Shown piece by piece: positions 28,461-36,994 of a DNA stretch of 64,000 nucleotides. The first letter of the stretch is position 1; each line of letters opens with the position of its first letter. Position numbers and translations under genes: made by a program. Under the pieces are notes generated by a model. It ran no database searches. It worked only from the letters and a program-made list of their open reading frames with translations, and was not told where the DNA came from. Source of the DNA: Rhizobium metallidurans (lineage in GTDB: Bacteria; Pseudomonadota; Alphaproteobacteria; Rhizobiales; Rhizobiaceae); NCBI RefSeq assembly GCF_014196505.1, contig NZ_JACIDW010000001.1, positions 310,001 through 374,000 on the forward strand, given 5' to 3'.

Positions 28461-29264
28461 ATGAGCAACACGCATACCGATTCAGGCGATGCTGGCGGCA
28501 TCGTCAAGAAACTCCGAAAACAACTGAACTGGCTGCAACGCGGAAGGGATATCCGTTCGCTTCAGCTGCAGGGTCTGCTTGCCTTCGTCGATCTCGCCAT
28601 CCTGGCCTTCTTTCTCTTCGGTCCTTATCTGAGAACGGGGCCTTCCTATCTCATCATCGACTACATGATCGCCGTGTGGGTGACGATCGAACTGATCGCC
28701 CAGGCCATTCTCGCCGGCAGCGTGAGGGCTTTCGTGAAGCGGCCGATGAGCTGGATCGATCTCTTCATCCTTGCGACCCTGCTGCTTCCGGATCTGCTGT
28801 TCAACTTCACCTTCCTGCGCGCCATGCGGATCTGGGCGATCGGCAACAGCCCGTTTCTGAAGGAAGGATTGCGGCGGCTCGGCTGCGCGCATCTGCTGGA
28901 TATCGTGCGCGCCTGCGTCAACCTCGTGGTCTTCCTGTTCATCGTCACCGGCTTTGTCTACACGACGTTCTTCTACGGCCAGGGCGGCTGGGAAGGCTTC
29001 GTGGATGCCCTGTATTTCACCGTGGCGACGGTCACGACGACGGGCTTCGGCGACATCACCTTGCCCGGTGTGATGGGAAAGCTGACATCGATTGTCACGA
29101 TGATCGTCGGCATTTCGCTTTTCGTACGCCTCGCGCAGGCGGTCGTTCGGCCCTACAAGGTCAACTTCCCCTGCCCGCAATGTGGCCTGCAGCGCCATGA
29201 TGCCGATGCCGTGCATTGCAAGGCTTGCGGACATCTGCTGAACATCCCCGACGAGGGCCAGTGA
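28461..29264 (+). CDS. voltage-gated-like ion channel with C-terminal zinc ribbon
   Basis: Membrane protein of 267 residues. Four hydrophobic segments resembling a voltage-sensor domain (about 35-140) precede a pore domain whose filter region is FTVATVTTTGFGDITLPG; TTGFGD matches the potassium selectivity filter. The C-terminus has CPQCGLQRHDADAVHCKACG, a two-CxxC zinc ribbon in the cytoplasm. It probably conducts K+, with the ribbon possibly sensing metal or redox state. No charged S4 repeat as strong as in true Kv channels is seen, so gating is uncertain. It stands alone. Confidence 0.82.
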   Translation: MSNTHTDSGDAGGIVKKLRKQLNWLQRGRDIRSLQLQGLLAFVDLAILAFFLFGPYLRTGPSYLIIDYMIAVWVTIELIAQAILAGSVRAFVKRPMSWIDLFILATLLLPDLLFNFTFLRAMRIWAIGNSPFLKEGLRRLGCAHLLDIVRACVNLVVFLFIVTGFVYTTFFYGQGGWEGFVDALYFTVATVTTTGFGDITLPGVMGKLTSIVTMIVGISLFVRLAQAVVRPYKVNFPCPQCGLQRHDADAVHCKACGHLLNIPDEGQ

Positions 29265-29291
29265 CGGCGGCGCCATCAGCCAAGACCGCTA

Positions 29292-29305
29292 CATGTATAG
29301 ATATG
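29292..29305. promoter_or_regulatory. candidate HutC-like operator A (upstream of SDR)
   Basis: CATGTATAGATATG matches the perfect palindrome at 30179-30192 in 12 of 14 positions. On the other strand it contains CTATACAT, also present in sites C and D. It lies 45 nt before the SDR start. Confidence 0.5.
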
Positions 29306-29349
29306 ATCGCGGAAAGATGCTTTCCTCGGTGAAACATCGGAGGGATCAA

Positions 29350-30120
29350 ATGTCCGGACATTCATTCAATCTGAAGGGGCGGGTCGCCGTCGTGACCGGC
29401 GCCAGCCGTGGCCTTGGCCAGGCGATTGCTCTGGCTCTGGCGGATGCGGGTGCCGACCTCTGCATCACTGCGAGAGAGCTGGCGTCGCTGCAGGATACGA
29501 AGACCAAGGTCGAAGGCCGGGGTGTCCGGTGTATCGCCGTCGCGCAAGATGTCAGCGACCTGACCTCTATCGATGCCGCGCTGGAGCAGGCCTGCGCGCT
29601 CACCGGGGGGATCGACATCCTCGTCAATAATGCCGGCATCGAGCAGGTCGCACCTTCGCTCGATGTGGACGAGGCGCTGTGGGACCGCATTGTCGGAACC
29701 AATCTCAAGGGCGCGTTTTTCTGGTCGCAGGCGGCGGCGAAGCGGATGTCCAAGCAGGAGACCGGCGGCAGCATCATCAATCTCTGCTCGCTGACCTCCT
29801 TTGTCGGCGTTCCCACCGCCGTCCCCTACGGCTCATCCAAATCCGGCCTTCTCGGGATGACCCGCGCGCTCGCCGCCGAATGGGCCGAGGCCGGCATTCG
29901 CGTGAACGCGGTCGCCCCCGGCTATTTCAGGACAGCGATGACCGACGGCTTCTATCAGAACGAGGACTGGCAGGCGCGCATGCTGACGAGGATTCCGCAG
30001 CGCCGCTTTGGCGAAGCAGCCGATGTCGGGGGCGCCGTCGTGTTTCTCGCCAGCGATGCGGCCGGCTACATCACCGGCCATTGCCTTCCCGTCGACGGCG
30101 GTTTCCTCGCCTCCATCTGA
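29350..30120 (+). CDS. SDR family oxidoreductase
   Basis: Classical short-chain dehydrogenase of 256 residues. The cofactor motif is TGASRGLGQA, the strand motif is LVNNAGIEQ, and the active site has Ser in SIINLCSLTSFVG and YGSSKSG with the YxxxK Tyr/Lys pair. The C-terminus DAAGYITGHCLPVDGG is typical of FabG-like sugar or polyol dehydrogenases. ATG 29350 follows GGAGGG; the open frame from 29293 overlaps the operator. Together with the HisD-like and zinc-dependent enzymes downstream it probably oxidises a hydroxyl group of one common substrate, which is not known. Confidence 0.87.
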   Translation: MSGHSFNLKGRVAVVTGASRGLGQAIALALADAGADLCITARELASLQDTKTKVEGRGVRCIAVAQDVSDLTSIDAALEQACALTGGIDILVNNAGIEQVAPSLDVDEALWDRIVGTNLKGAFFWSQAAAKRMSKQETGGSIINLCSLTSFVGVPTAVPYGSSKSGLLGMTRALAAEWAEAGIRVNAVAPGYFRTAMTDGFYQNEDWQARMLTRIPQRRFGEAADVGGAVVFLASDAAGYITGHCLPVDGGFLASI

Positions 30121-30169
30121 CGCATGACCACGTTTCAGCTGCGACGCACAATTCTCGTCGCGAAGTGCG

Positions 30170-30198
30170 TTGACATAGCATGTATATACATGTTTCAT
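30170..30198 (+). promoter_or_regulatory. putative promoter of the HisD-like operon
   Basis: A perfect -35-like TTGACA at 30170-30175 with the palindrome CATGTATATACATG inside the following spacer, and a poor -10-like TTTCAT 17 bp away. A repressor bound at the palindrome would block the polymerase. Confidence 0.4.
30179..30192. promoter_or_regulatory. candidate HutC-like operator B (perfect palindrome)
   Basis: CATGTATATACATG, a perfect 14-bp palindrome containing TGTATATACA, the core reported for HutC repressors. It lies 158 nt before the HisD-like start. The HutC-like gene at 32746 in the same cluster is the obvious candidate to bind it. Confidence 0.65.
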
Positions 30199-30349
30199 TC
30201 GACGAAAATTATAAAGCGGAACATCAATCCTCGACCTGAGCCACTGGTTTGAGTAGACAGCCGATCGAACGGACATCGGCGGCGAAGCTGTGCCCATTGC
30301 TGGGTTCTCGCCGGCGCTTGCCCAAGACGCCAACAAGGTTACGTGCACA

Positions 30350-31678
30350 ATGACTGAAGTCTCCTTTTACGAATATTCGAAGCTTTCTGCAGACGAGAAA
30401 TCGGCTTTGCTTCGTCGGTCGGAGACCGACATCTCCGGCTTTATCGAAAAGGTAGGCCCGATCCTCGAGGCCGTTCGCACGGAAGGCGACCGGGCCGTCG
30501 CACGCTTCGGACGCGAGCTTGACAAGGCGGATCTGGCTGAGAGCTCGATCAAGGTGACCGAGGCCGAGTTCGACGCCGCCTTCAAGCTTGTCGAGGACGA
30601 CGTCATCGAAGCGATCAAGTTCGGCATATCCAACATCCGCACCTTCCACGAGGAGCAGAAGCCCGAGGCGATGTGGCTGAAGGAAATTCGCCCGGGCGCC
30701 TTTGCCGGCGACCGCTTCACGCCGATCCAGTCCGTCGCGCTCTACGTGCCGCGCGGAAAGGGCTCCTTCCCCTCGGTCACGATGATGACCTCTGTTCCGG
30801 CCGTTGTTGCCGGTGTGCCTAACCTTGCGATCGTCACACCGCCGGCACCCGATGGAACCGTGGACGCCGCGACGCTGGTTGCGGCCCGTCTTGCCGGTGT
30901 CGACACCGTCTACAAGGTTGGCGGCGCACAGGCCGTTGCGGCCGTCGCCTACGGCACTGAAACGATCAAGCCAGCGCTGAAGATCGTCGGACCGGGCAGC
31001 CCGTGGGTCGTCGCCGCGAAACGCCTGCTCTCCGGCGTGATCGACACCGGCCTGCCGGCCGGCCCATCCGAGGCGATGATCTTCGCCGACGACACCGTGC
31101 ATGGCGGTCTTGCGGCACTCGATCTCCTGATCGAAGCGGAACACGGCCCGGATTCGTCCGCCTACCTCGTCACCCACAGCCGCCGTGTCGCCGAACAAGC
31201 CATCGCCGCCCTTCCGGAGCATTGGGGCCGGATGACGGAACAGCGCGTCGGCTTCTCCAAGACCGTGCTCACAGGAAAATGCGGCGGCGTCGTGCTGACC
31301 TCCTCGATCGAGGAGAGCTACGCCTTCGTGAACGCCTACGCCCCCGAACACCTCGAAATTCTCTCCACGGACGCCTTCGCGCATCTCGGCCATATCACCG
31401 AAGCCGCCGAAATCCTGCTTGGACCGCACACGCCGGTCAGCATCGGCAATTTCTGCCTGGGCCCGAACGCCGTTCTGCCGACCAGCCGGTGGGCGCGCAC
31501 CTATGGCCCGCTTTCGGTGACCGACTTCGTCAAGCGCAGCTCGATCGGCTACGTCACGGCGCCAGCCTATCCCGAGTTCGCCGCGCACGCCCGCAAGCTT
31601 GCGCTCTACGAAGGCTTCTCATCGCACGCCAACGCCGTATCCGACGTCCGCGACGCCTACCTGAAGACGAAAGGCTGA
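30350..31678 (+). CDS. histidinol-dehydrogenase-family enzyme of a catabolic cluster (not biosynthetic HisD)
   Basis: NAD-dependent dehydrogenase of 442 residues. The HisD fold is clear: LYVPRGKGSFPSVTMM, GPSEAMIFAD, LLIEAEHGPDSS and APEHLEIL (E333/H334 equal the catalytic Glu-His pair). Against E. coli HisD zinc ligands Q259/H262/D360/H419 it reads E262/H265/N367/H426, so Gln became Glu and Asp became Asn. This and the operon context argue for a hydroxy-substrate dehydrogenase such as the HpsN (sulfopropanediol) group rather than histidine synthesis. ATG 30350 is chosen; a GTG at 30290 gives an N-terminus outside the family. It is followed 4 nt later by the zinc ADH gene. Confidence 0.8.
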   Translation: MTEVSFYEYSKLSADEKSALLRRSETDISGFIEKVGPILEAVRTEGDRAVARFGRELDKADLAESSIKVTEAEFDAAFKLVEDDVIEAIKFGISNIRTFHEEQKPEAMWLKEIRPGAFAGDRFTPIQSVALYVPRGKGSFPSVTMMTSVPAVVAGVPNLAIVTPPAPDGTVDAATLVAARLAGVDTVYKVGGAQAVAAVAYGTETIKPALKIVGPGSPWVVAAKRLLSGVIDTGLPAGPSEAMIFADDTVHGGLAALDLLIEAEHGPDSSAYLVTHSRRVAEQAIAALPEHWGRMTEQRVGFSKTVLTGKCGGVVLTSSIEESYAFVNAYAPEHLEILSTDAFAHLGHITEAAEILLGPHTPVSIGNFCLGPNAVLPTSRWARTYGPLSVTDFVKRSSIGYVTAPAYPEFAAHARKLALYEGFSSHANAVSDVRDAYLKTKG

Positions 31679-31682
31679 GCCC

Positions 31683-32696
31683 TTGAAAGCGGTGCGCCTC
31701 CACGATGCTGGGGATTTGCGGGTCGAAGCGATCGATCCGCCATCGGCCCCACCCAGTGGCTTCGTCAATGTGGAGGTCCGCGCCGCCGGCATCTGCGGCT
31801 CCGATCTGCACAACTTCCGCACCGGCCAGTGGATCAGCAGGCGCCCCTCGACGGCAGGTCACGAGTTCTGCGGTCGGGTAACTCACATCGGCGAAGACGT
31901 CGAAAATCTCGCGGTCGGCGACTATGTGGCGGCCGACTCGCGCGTCTACTGTGGCACCTGCCCGGCCTGCATGTCGGGCCGCAGCAACATATGCGAGGCG
32001 CTGGGCTTCGTCGGCGAAGCATGCGACGGCGGTTTTGCCGAGCATGTGCAACTCCCGGCGAAGCTGCTCTTCAAGCATGAACCATCGCTCGCACCCAAGG
32101 TCGCGACGATGGCCGAGCCGCTCGCCGTGGCGCTGCACGCCGTGAGACGCCTCAACGCGGCACAGGGTGAAGCGGTTCTCGTCATTGGTTGCGGCACCAT
32201 CGGCGGCTTGAGCGGTCTGCTGCTCTCGAGGTTTCACAAAGGCAAGCTGCTGTTCGCCGATACCAATGCCGAGCGCGCGGCGCTGGTCGCGCGCATCTGC
32301 GGCGGGACGGCGGTCGGTCTGGACAAGGCCGCGATCGATGCCGCGCTGAATGGCGAACGGCTGCGCTATGCTATCGATGCCACGGGCAATATCCATGCGA
32401 TTGCCGCCGGTCTCGATCTGCTTGTCGGTGGCGGCGCCTTGGCGCTTGTCGGCATCAGCCATGGCAAGCTGGATCTCGACCCGAACATCCTGGTGGAACG
32501 GGAAATATCGCTGGTCGGCTGCCACGCTTTCGCATCCGAGCTGCCGGACGCGATCGCCCTGCTGCCCGAGCTGGAGCCCGCGCTCATCGAATTCAGCGAG
32601 GTTCTGGCATCGCTCGACGATGTCCCGGATGCCTATCAGCGGCTGCTCAAAGGCCAGAGCCAGAAATTGAAGACTATCGTCGAGATCGCGGATTGA
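31683..32696 (+). CDS. zinc-dependent alcohol dehydrogenase (MDR family)
   Basis: Medium-chain dehydrogenase of 337 residues. Catalytic zinc ligands are in AAGICGSDLHNF (Cys) and AGHEFCG (His-Glu). The structural zinc motif is CGTCPACMSGRSNIC, with all four cysteines. The Rossmann loop is VLVIGCGTIGGLSG. The start is TTG 31683 (KAVRLHDAG follows), since no ATG or GTG is near and this N-terminus is standard for the family; it is 4 nt after the HisD-like stop. It resembles sorbitol/threonine dehydrogenases. The substrate is unknown. Confidence 0.85.
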   Translation: MKAVRLHDAGDLRVEAIDPPSAPPSGFVNVEVRAAGICGSDLHNFRTGQWISRRPSTAGHEFCGRVTHIGEDVENLAVGDYVAADSRVYCGTCPACMSGRSNICEALGFVGEACDGGFAEHVQLPAKLLFKHEPSLAPKVATMAEPLAVALHAVRRLNAAQGEAVLVIGCGTIGGLSGLLLSRFHKGKLLFADTNAERAALVARICGGTAVGLDKAAIDAALNGERLRYAIDATGNIHAIAAGLDLLVGGGALALVGISHGKLDLDPNILVEREISLVGCHAFASELPDAIALLPELEPALIEFSEVLASLDDVPDAYQRLLKGQSQKLKTIVEIAD

Positions 32697-32745
32697 GGTT
32701 CGCCACGCGATAACCGTTCACGAGAACGAACTGGAGAGTTTGTCA

Positions 32746-33483
32746 TTGAGTGCACTTTCGGATTCGGCATCGCCGCTCTACGAGAAGGTCAAGGACTTCG
32801 TGCTCGCAAACATCGGCAGCGGCAAGTGGGTACAGAATGCCCGGCTACCCTCCGAAAACGACCTCGTGAATTCGCTGGGCGTCTCCCGCATGACGGTGCA
32901 TCGTGCGCTGCGCGAACTCACCTCGGAGGGCCATCTTCGCAGGGTCCAGGGCGTCGGCACCTTTGTCGCGCCGCCCAAGGCGCAGTCGACGCTGATCGAA
33001 GTCAGCAACATCATCAACGAGATCCGGGATCGCGGCGGCAAGCATCGCGCTGGTGTCATCCTGCTCGAGCGCATCGAGCATCCCGCGCCCGCCATTGTCC
33101 GCGCATTCGAGTTCGATCGGGTCAAGCCCGTCGATCACTCGCTCGTCGTGCATTTCGAAAATGACATTCCGGTGCAGCTGGAGGAGCGGTATGTGAACCC
33201 CGCGCTCGTTCCGCACTATCTCGACCAGGATTTCACCTCGATCGCAACGCTGGAATATCTGCAGCGCTGCACGCCGCTGACCGAGGTCGAACACTTGATC
33301 AGCGCGCTTCCGGCGGGGCCGGAACAGGCGCGGCTGCTGCAGATGCCCGAGCGCGACAGCTGCCTCGTTCTGCACCGCAAAACCTGGACCGGCGCCACGG
33401 TCGCGACCGTCAACACCTTCACCCATGTCGGCAGCCGCTACTCTCTCGGCAGCCGGTATCGCCCAACCCACAAGCCTGCCTGA
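32746..33483 (+). CDS. GntR/UTRA regulator, HutC-like
   Basis: Transcriptional repressor of about 245 residues. An N-terminal GntR winged helix (NARLPSENDLVNSLGVSRMT, then VHRALRELTSEG) is joined to a UTRA effector domain with HutC-like segments LIEVSNIINEIRDRG, HFENDIPVQLEERYVNPAL and HRKTWTGATVATV. The start is TTG 32746, 9 nt after GGAG; TTG 32740 is an alternative. Because no hut genes are nearby, it is likely a HutC paralogue for this cluster. Four related TATACAT-containing sites between 29292 and 39861 mark its possible targets. The effector is unknown. Confidence 0.85.
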   Translation: MSALSDSASPLYEKVKDFVLANIGSGKWVQNARLPSENDLVNSLGVSRMTVHRALRELTSEGHLRRVQGVGTFVAPPKAQSTLIEVSNIINEIRDRGGKHRAGVILLERIEHPAPAIVRAFEFDRVKPVDHSLVVHFENDIPVQLEERYVNPALVPHYLDQDFTSIATLEYLQRCTPLTEVEHLISALPAGPEQARLLQMPERDSCLVLHRKTWTGATVATVNTFTHVGSRYSLGSRYRPTHKPA

Positions 33484-33525
33484 CAACACGCATCAACACC
33501 CTAGTTTATTCGAGAAGCGCATTCC

Positions 33526-34818
33526 ATGAGCCAGACCAACAGCCGAACCGCCATTATTCGCGATCACGCCAAGAAGCGCGATGGCGTGGCCGAGACACTT
33601 CTCGCCGAGTTGCTTTTCGATCTGTTCGAGCTCGATGCGCAGAACCTCGCGATCAATTTCGACCAGTACAGCCTGAACTCGCTGAACGGTTTCTTCGAAA
33701 GCGGCGAGGAGAAATACTTCTTCAAATTCCACCAGGAGGAAGGCGAGGAGAAGATGGGCGGCGAGTATTACCGCGCGGATATCCTGACACGCGCGGGCCT
33801 TCCCGTCGATCAGCCCGTGATGATGTCGACCCTGCCGGGCGAACAGATCCTCGTCTATAAACGCCGCTTCGACCCCAGGTTCTCAGACGTGCTGCGCGCC
33901 ATCGATCTCGAGCCGGATGCCGCCGCAGCCGCTGAGGCGGTGGATGCCGAACGCAAGCTCAGCGAGGCCGTGCTGAAGGTCTACCTGGAGACGCTGCATC
34001 CAGTGACGCCGGGACAGGTGGCTGAGGAGCCCGTGCACCGGCTGTTTTCCGCCCGTCTCGTCAGCGAACCCGGCGCGACATTCCCGGGTGGCCGATACGA
34101 GAGCTTCTACATCGGCAAGCGCTTCGCCTTTCCCGGTGCTTCGCTCGATTGGAACGAATTCGCGGCGGCGCATTTCGTCATCAACGGCGTTGCTTATGAG
34201 AAGACGGTCGGCGAGCTGTTTGACGAAGCGCACAAGCGGCTCGCGCCGCTTCGCCTTGCCGATGCCGGCGGCGTCACCGCCCATGGCGATGCCCACAACG
34301 CGAACGTCTGGTACCGCAAGAGCGACAACGGCGCCGCACTCTCCTTCTTCGACCCCGCTTTCGCCGGCGAGAACATTCCGACGCTGCTTGCCGAAGTCAA
34401 AACCACCTTCCACAACATCTTCGCCCACCCGCTCTGGCTCTACGAGCCGGCGTTGGCCGAGCAAAAGTTCAAAGCACGTGCGCGCTATGAAAATGGCACG
34501 CTGCATGCCGATTTCGATTGGCAGCCAAGCCCGATCCGCCAGGCCCTTCTCGACGCCAAGGCGACAGCGCTGTGGAAGCCGTTGCTTACGGAGCTAAAGA
34601 GCCGAGCGCTGCTTCCACAGGATTGGCGAACGGTGATCCGGCTCGGGCTCTTCCTCTGCCCGACGCTGGTCATGAACCTTCGCGCCGGCGTGGCCACGCA
34701 TAATCCGACCTCCTCGCTGATCGGCTTTTCAACGGCCGTGATGGTGGGCAGCGAGCCAGGGGAAGGCTCGGATATCGTGACCCGGTTCCTCGACGCGATC
34801 GATCCGGAGCATGCGTGA
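33526..34818 (+). CDS. phosphotransferase of the aminoglycoside phosphotransferase (APH/choline kinase) fold
   Basis: Protein of 430 residues. The kinase catalytic loop is VTAHGDAHNANVWY (HGDxHxxN), and the Mg-binding Asp follows in LSFFDPAFAGE. The N-lobe has YFFKFHQEEGE with the candidate ATP lysine. It is longer than typical APH proteins (about 300 residues). Position in a catabolic cluster suggests phosphorylation of a small hydroxy compound rather than antibiotic resistance. It begins 42 nt after the HutC-like gene. The substrate is not predictable. Confidence 0.72.
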   Translation: MSQTNSRTAIIRDHAKKRDGVAETLLAELLFDLFELDAQNLAINFDQYSLNSLNGFFESGEEKYFFKFHQEEGEEKMGGEYYRADILTRAGLPVDQPVMMSTLPGEQILVYKRRFDPRFSDVLRAIDLEPDAAAAAEAVDAERKLSEAVLKVYLETLHPVTPGQVAEEPVHRLFSARLVSEPGATFPGGRYESFYIGKRFAFPGASLDWNEFAAAHFVINGVAYEKTVGELFDEAHKRLAPLRLADAGGVTAHGDAHNANVWYRKSDNGAALSFFDPAFAGENIPTLLAEVKTTFHNIFAHPLWLYEPALAEQKFKARARYENGTLHADFDWQPSPIRQALLDAKATALWKPLLTELKSRALLPQDWRTVIRLGLFLCPTLVMNLRAGVATHNPTSSLIGFSTAVMVGSEPGEGSDIVTRFLDAIDPEHA

Positions 34819-34973
34819 GATGAGAGCTTTCAGACATCACGAATTCGCCAGGACGCGACATCGGCGATTGCCGAAATCGTCATGCGCATTCATAGAGGGA
34901 GCGACGCCGACGGGGTTTCGGGGCCTCGATCGGCGATACCGCGCAGATTCAGATTTACAAGTTCGGGCAAACA

Positions 34974-34987
34974 AATGACTATACATA
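34974..34987. promoter_or_regulatory. candidate HutC-like operator C (upstream of the importer)
   Basis: AATGACTATACATA matches the 14-bp palindrome at 10 positions and shares CTATACAT exactly with sites A and D. It lies about 108 nt before the binding-protein gene. Weaker than sites A and B. Confidence 0.4.
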
Positions 34988-34992
34988 ATGCT

Positions 34993-35024
34993 GTTCAGCC
35001 GACTGCCCAAAATATAGGCTGAAC
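34993..35024. repeat. inverted repeat upstream of the NMT1-type binding protein
   Basis: GTTCAGCC and GGCTGAAC separated by an AT-rich 16-nt loop, 70 nt before the start codon. It may be a leader hairpin or a regulator site beside operator C. Confidence 0.4.
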
Positions 35025-35094
35025 ATACAAACACACGAATGACGTCCTGGCTTCGAGCTTAGCGAACACATCATCGTAGAAAAGAGGGGTTACC

Positions 35095-36111
35095 ATGACA
35101 TACGCATCGATCAAGTCTCACATGTCGCGCCTGGCCATCGTCGCCGGCGTTATCGGCGCTCTCACGCAGGCCGTCCCGGCTGCAGCAGCCGACATTCCCG
35201 CCAAGCCGGAAGCCGGCACCTTCAAGCTCGGCATCGAGCCTTGGCTCGGCTACGGCCAGTGGCACGTCGCGGCCAGCAAGGGTCTTTTCAAGAAGGCCGG
35301 CCTCGAAGAGGTTGAACTCGTCAACTTCACCGAAGACAAGGATCTGAACGCAGCGCTTGCCAGTGGCCAGCTGGACGCAGCCAACATCGCGACCCACACC
35401 GCGATGGGCATGGTCGCCGCCGGCCTGCCGGTGAAGATCGTCTCGCTTCTCGATTTCAGCCTGACGGCCGACGCCATCCTCGCCGGCAGCGACATCAACA
35501 GCGTCGCCGACCTGAAGGGCAAGAGCGTCGCCTATGAAGAAGGCACGACAAGCGACATCCTGCTCAATTACGCGCTCGCCGCCAACGGCATGACCATCGA
35601 CGACATCACCCGTGTTCCGATGCCGGCCGCCGATGCGGGCTCGGCTCTAATCGCCGGCCGGGTTCCCGTGGCCGTGACCTATGAGCCATACATCTCCACC
35701 GCACGTGCGCAGGACAAGGCCATCAAGCTTCTCTTCGAAGCCGGCAAGGATCCGGGCCTCGTATCCGACGTGCTGGTTGTTCGCGAAGACGTTCTGAAGT
35801 CCAAGCCGGGTCAGGTTCTGGCCATGCTGAAGGCCTGGGACGCGGCGCTCGCCGACTACAAGGCCAACACCGCCGAAGACCGCGCGATTATCGCCAAGGC
35901 CGTGGGCGCATCGCCTGAGGATCTCGCAACCGCATTCGACGGCGTGCAATATTACACGACCGCCGAGGCATCCAAGGCTTTCGCCGGCGAATTCAAGACC
36001 AAGACCTTCGTCGATGTGCTGAAGGCAGCCAAGCTTGCCAAGATCCTGACCCAGGACGTGACCGCCGAACAGATGATCGATTCGTCCTTCGTCGACGCGG
36101 CCAACAAGTAA
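35095..36111 (+). CDS. ABC transporter substrate-binding protein, NMT1/THI5 (TauA/SsuA-like)
   Basis: Periplasmic binding protein of 338 residues. The signal peptide ends near AVPAAAA, and the mature start FKLGIEPWLGYGQWHVAASK belongs to the nitrate/sulfonate/taurine group. DLKGKSVAYEEGTTSDILL and VPVAVTYEPYISTA are the family blocks. GAGGGG precedes ATG 35095. It starts a TauABC-type operon in the HutC-like cluster. The ligand may be a sulfonate, an amide or another small nitrogen or sulfur compound; the sequence does not decide. Confidence 0.85.
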   Translation: MTYASIKSHMSRLAIVAGVIGALTQAVPAAAADIPAKPEAGTFKLGIEPWLGYGQWHVAASKGLFKKAGLEEVELVNFTEDKDLNAALASGQLDAANIATHTAMGMVAAGLPVKIVSLLDFSLTADAILAGSDINSVADLKGKSVAYEEGTTSDILLNYALAANGMTIDDITRVPMPAADAGSALIAGRVPVAVTYEPYISTARAQDKAIKLLFEAGKDPGLVSDVLVVREDVLKSKPGQVLAMLKAWDAALADYKANTAEDRAIIAKAVGASPEDLATAFDGVQYYTTAEASKAFAGEFKTKTFVDVLKAAKLAKILTQDVTAEQMIDSSFVDAANK

Positions 36112-36135
36112 CGCGCTACTCAAGACGGATCATCC

Positions 36136-36993
36136 ATGTCGGCATCACAATCCTCGTCTGCCAGCACCGACACCCGCGCGTCCTCGCGCGCGGGTGTCGG
36201 GCGACCGCCCAGCGCATTCCGCATCGGTGATCCGCTCGGCGCAAAAACGTTCCTCCTCATCGCCGTGTGCGTGTTCGCGCTGCTGTTTGCCTTTTGGTGG
36301 GCGGCGACCGCGACCGGCTGGGTCAAGCCCATCTTCCTTCCGAGCCCGGGCGCTGTCTGGACCAAGATGGTGGAACTGACGTTCGATGGGACGTTGCTGA
36401 ACGATGCCGGCATCAGTATCTACAGAATGCTCGTCGGCTTCGCGCTGGCGTCCTTGATGGCGATCCCGATCGGCATCATGATCGGCTGTTACCGCACATG
36501 GGAAGCTGCGATCGAACCGTTCATCGACTTCGTGCGCTACATGCCTGTCGTCGCCTTCGTGCCGCTGACGATCCTGTGGGCAGGAACGAGCGACATCCAG
36601 AAATTCGTGATCATCTGGATCGGCACGTTCTTCCAGCAGGTGCTGATGGTGATGGACAGCGTCAAGCGCGTGCCGCCGGACTTCGTCGGGCTTGGACGAA
36701 CGCTCGGCCTGTCGGAACCAAAGATCCTCTGGCGCATCGTTCTGCCATCGTCGCTGCCCGGCATCTGGGACACGCTGAGGATCAGCATGGGCTGGGCCTG
36801 GACTTGGCTTGTTCTGGCCGAGCTTGTCGCGGCCACCTCGGGGCTTGGTTACCGCATCGTGGTGTCCCAGCGCTATTTCCAGACGCAGACGATCATCGGC
36901 TACATCCTGCTTCTTGGCATACTTGGCCTGATCACCGATCAGAGCATGAAGGCTCTCGAGCGTGTTTTCTTCCGTTATACGTCGAGACATTGA
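36136..36993 (+). CDS. ABC transporter permease, TauC/SsuC-like
   Basis: Inner-membrane permease of 285 residues. Hydrophobic segments start at about residue 40, after a hydrophilic Ser/Arg-rich leader. The EAA loop is FVGLGRTLGLSEPKILWRIV, followed by LPSSLPGIWDTLR, as in the nitrate/taurine permease group. The first codons encode a long perfect DNA hairpin (36167-36200). The start is 24 nt after the binding-protein stop. A later ATG near residue 30 is possible, but the hairpin would then lie in the leader. Confidence 0.85.
   Translation: MSASQSSSASTDTRASSRAGVGRPPSAFRIGDPLGAKTFLLIAVCVFALLFAFWWAATATGWVKPIFLPSPGAVWTKMVELTFDGTLLNDAGISIYRMLVGFALASLMAIPIGIMIGCYRTWEAAIEPFIDFVRYMPVVAFVPLTILWAGTSDIQKFVIIWIGTFFQQVLMVMDSVKRVPPDFVGLGRTLGLSEPKILWRIVLPSSLPGIWDTLRISMGWAWTWLVLAELVAATSGLGYRIVVSQRYFQTQTIIGYILLLGILGLITDQSMKALERVFFRYTSRH
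36167..36200 (+). repeat. long hairpin in the first codons of the permease gene
   Basis: A perfect 14-bp inverted repeat (CCGACACCCGCGCG / CGCGCGGGTGTCGG) with a 6-nt loop, 56 nt after the binding-protein stop. It may lower permease synthesis relative to the binding protein. Confidence 0.7.
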
Positions 36994-36994
36994 T

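Noticed and set aside
30290..30349. Extension of the HisD-like gene from a GTG at 30290, whose translation (PIAGFSPALAQDANK) looks like a signal-peptide end.
   Set aside because: No ribosome-binding site, a stop a few codons upstream, and HisD-family enzymes are cytoplasmic; the resemblance is probably chance.
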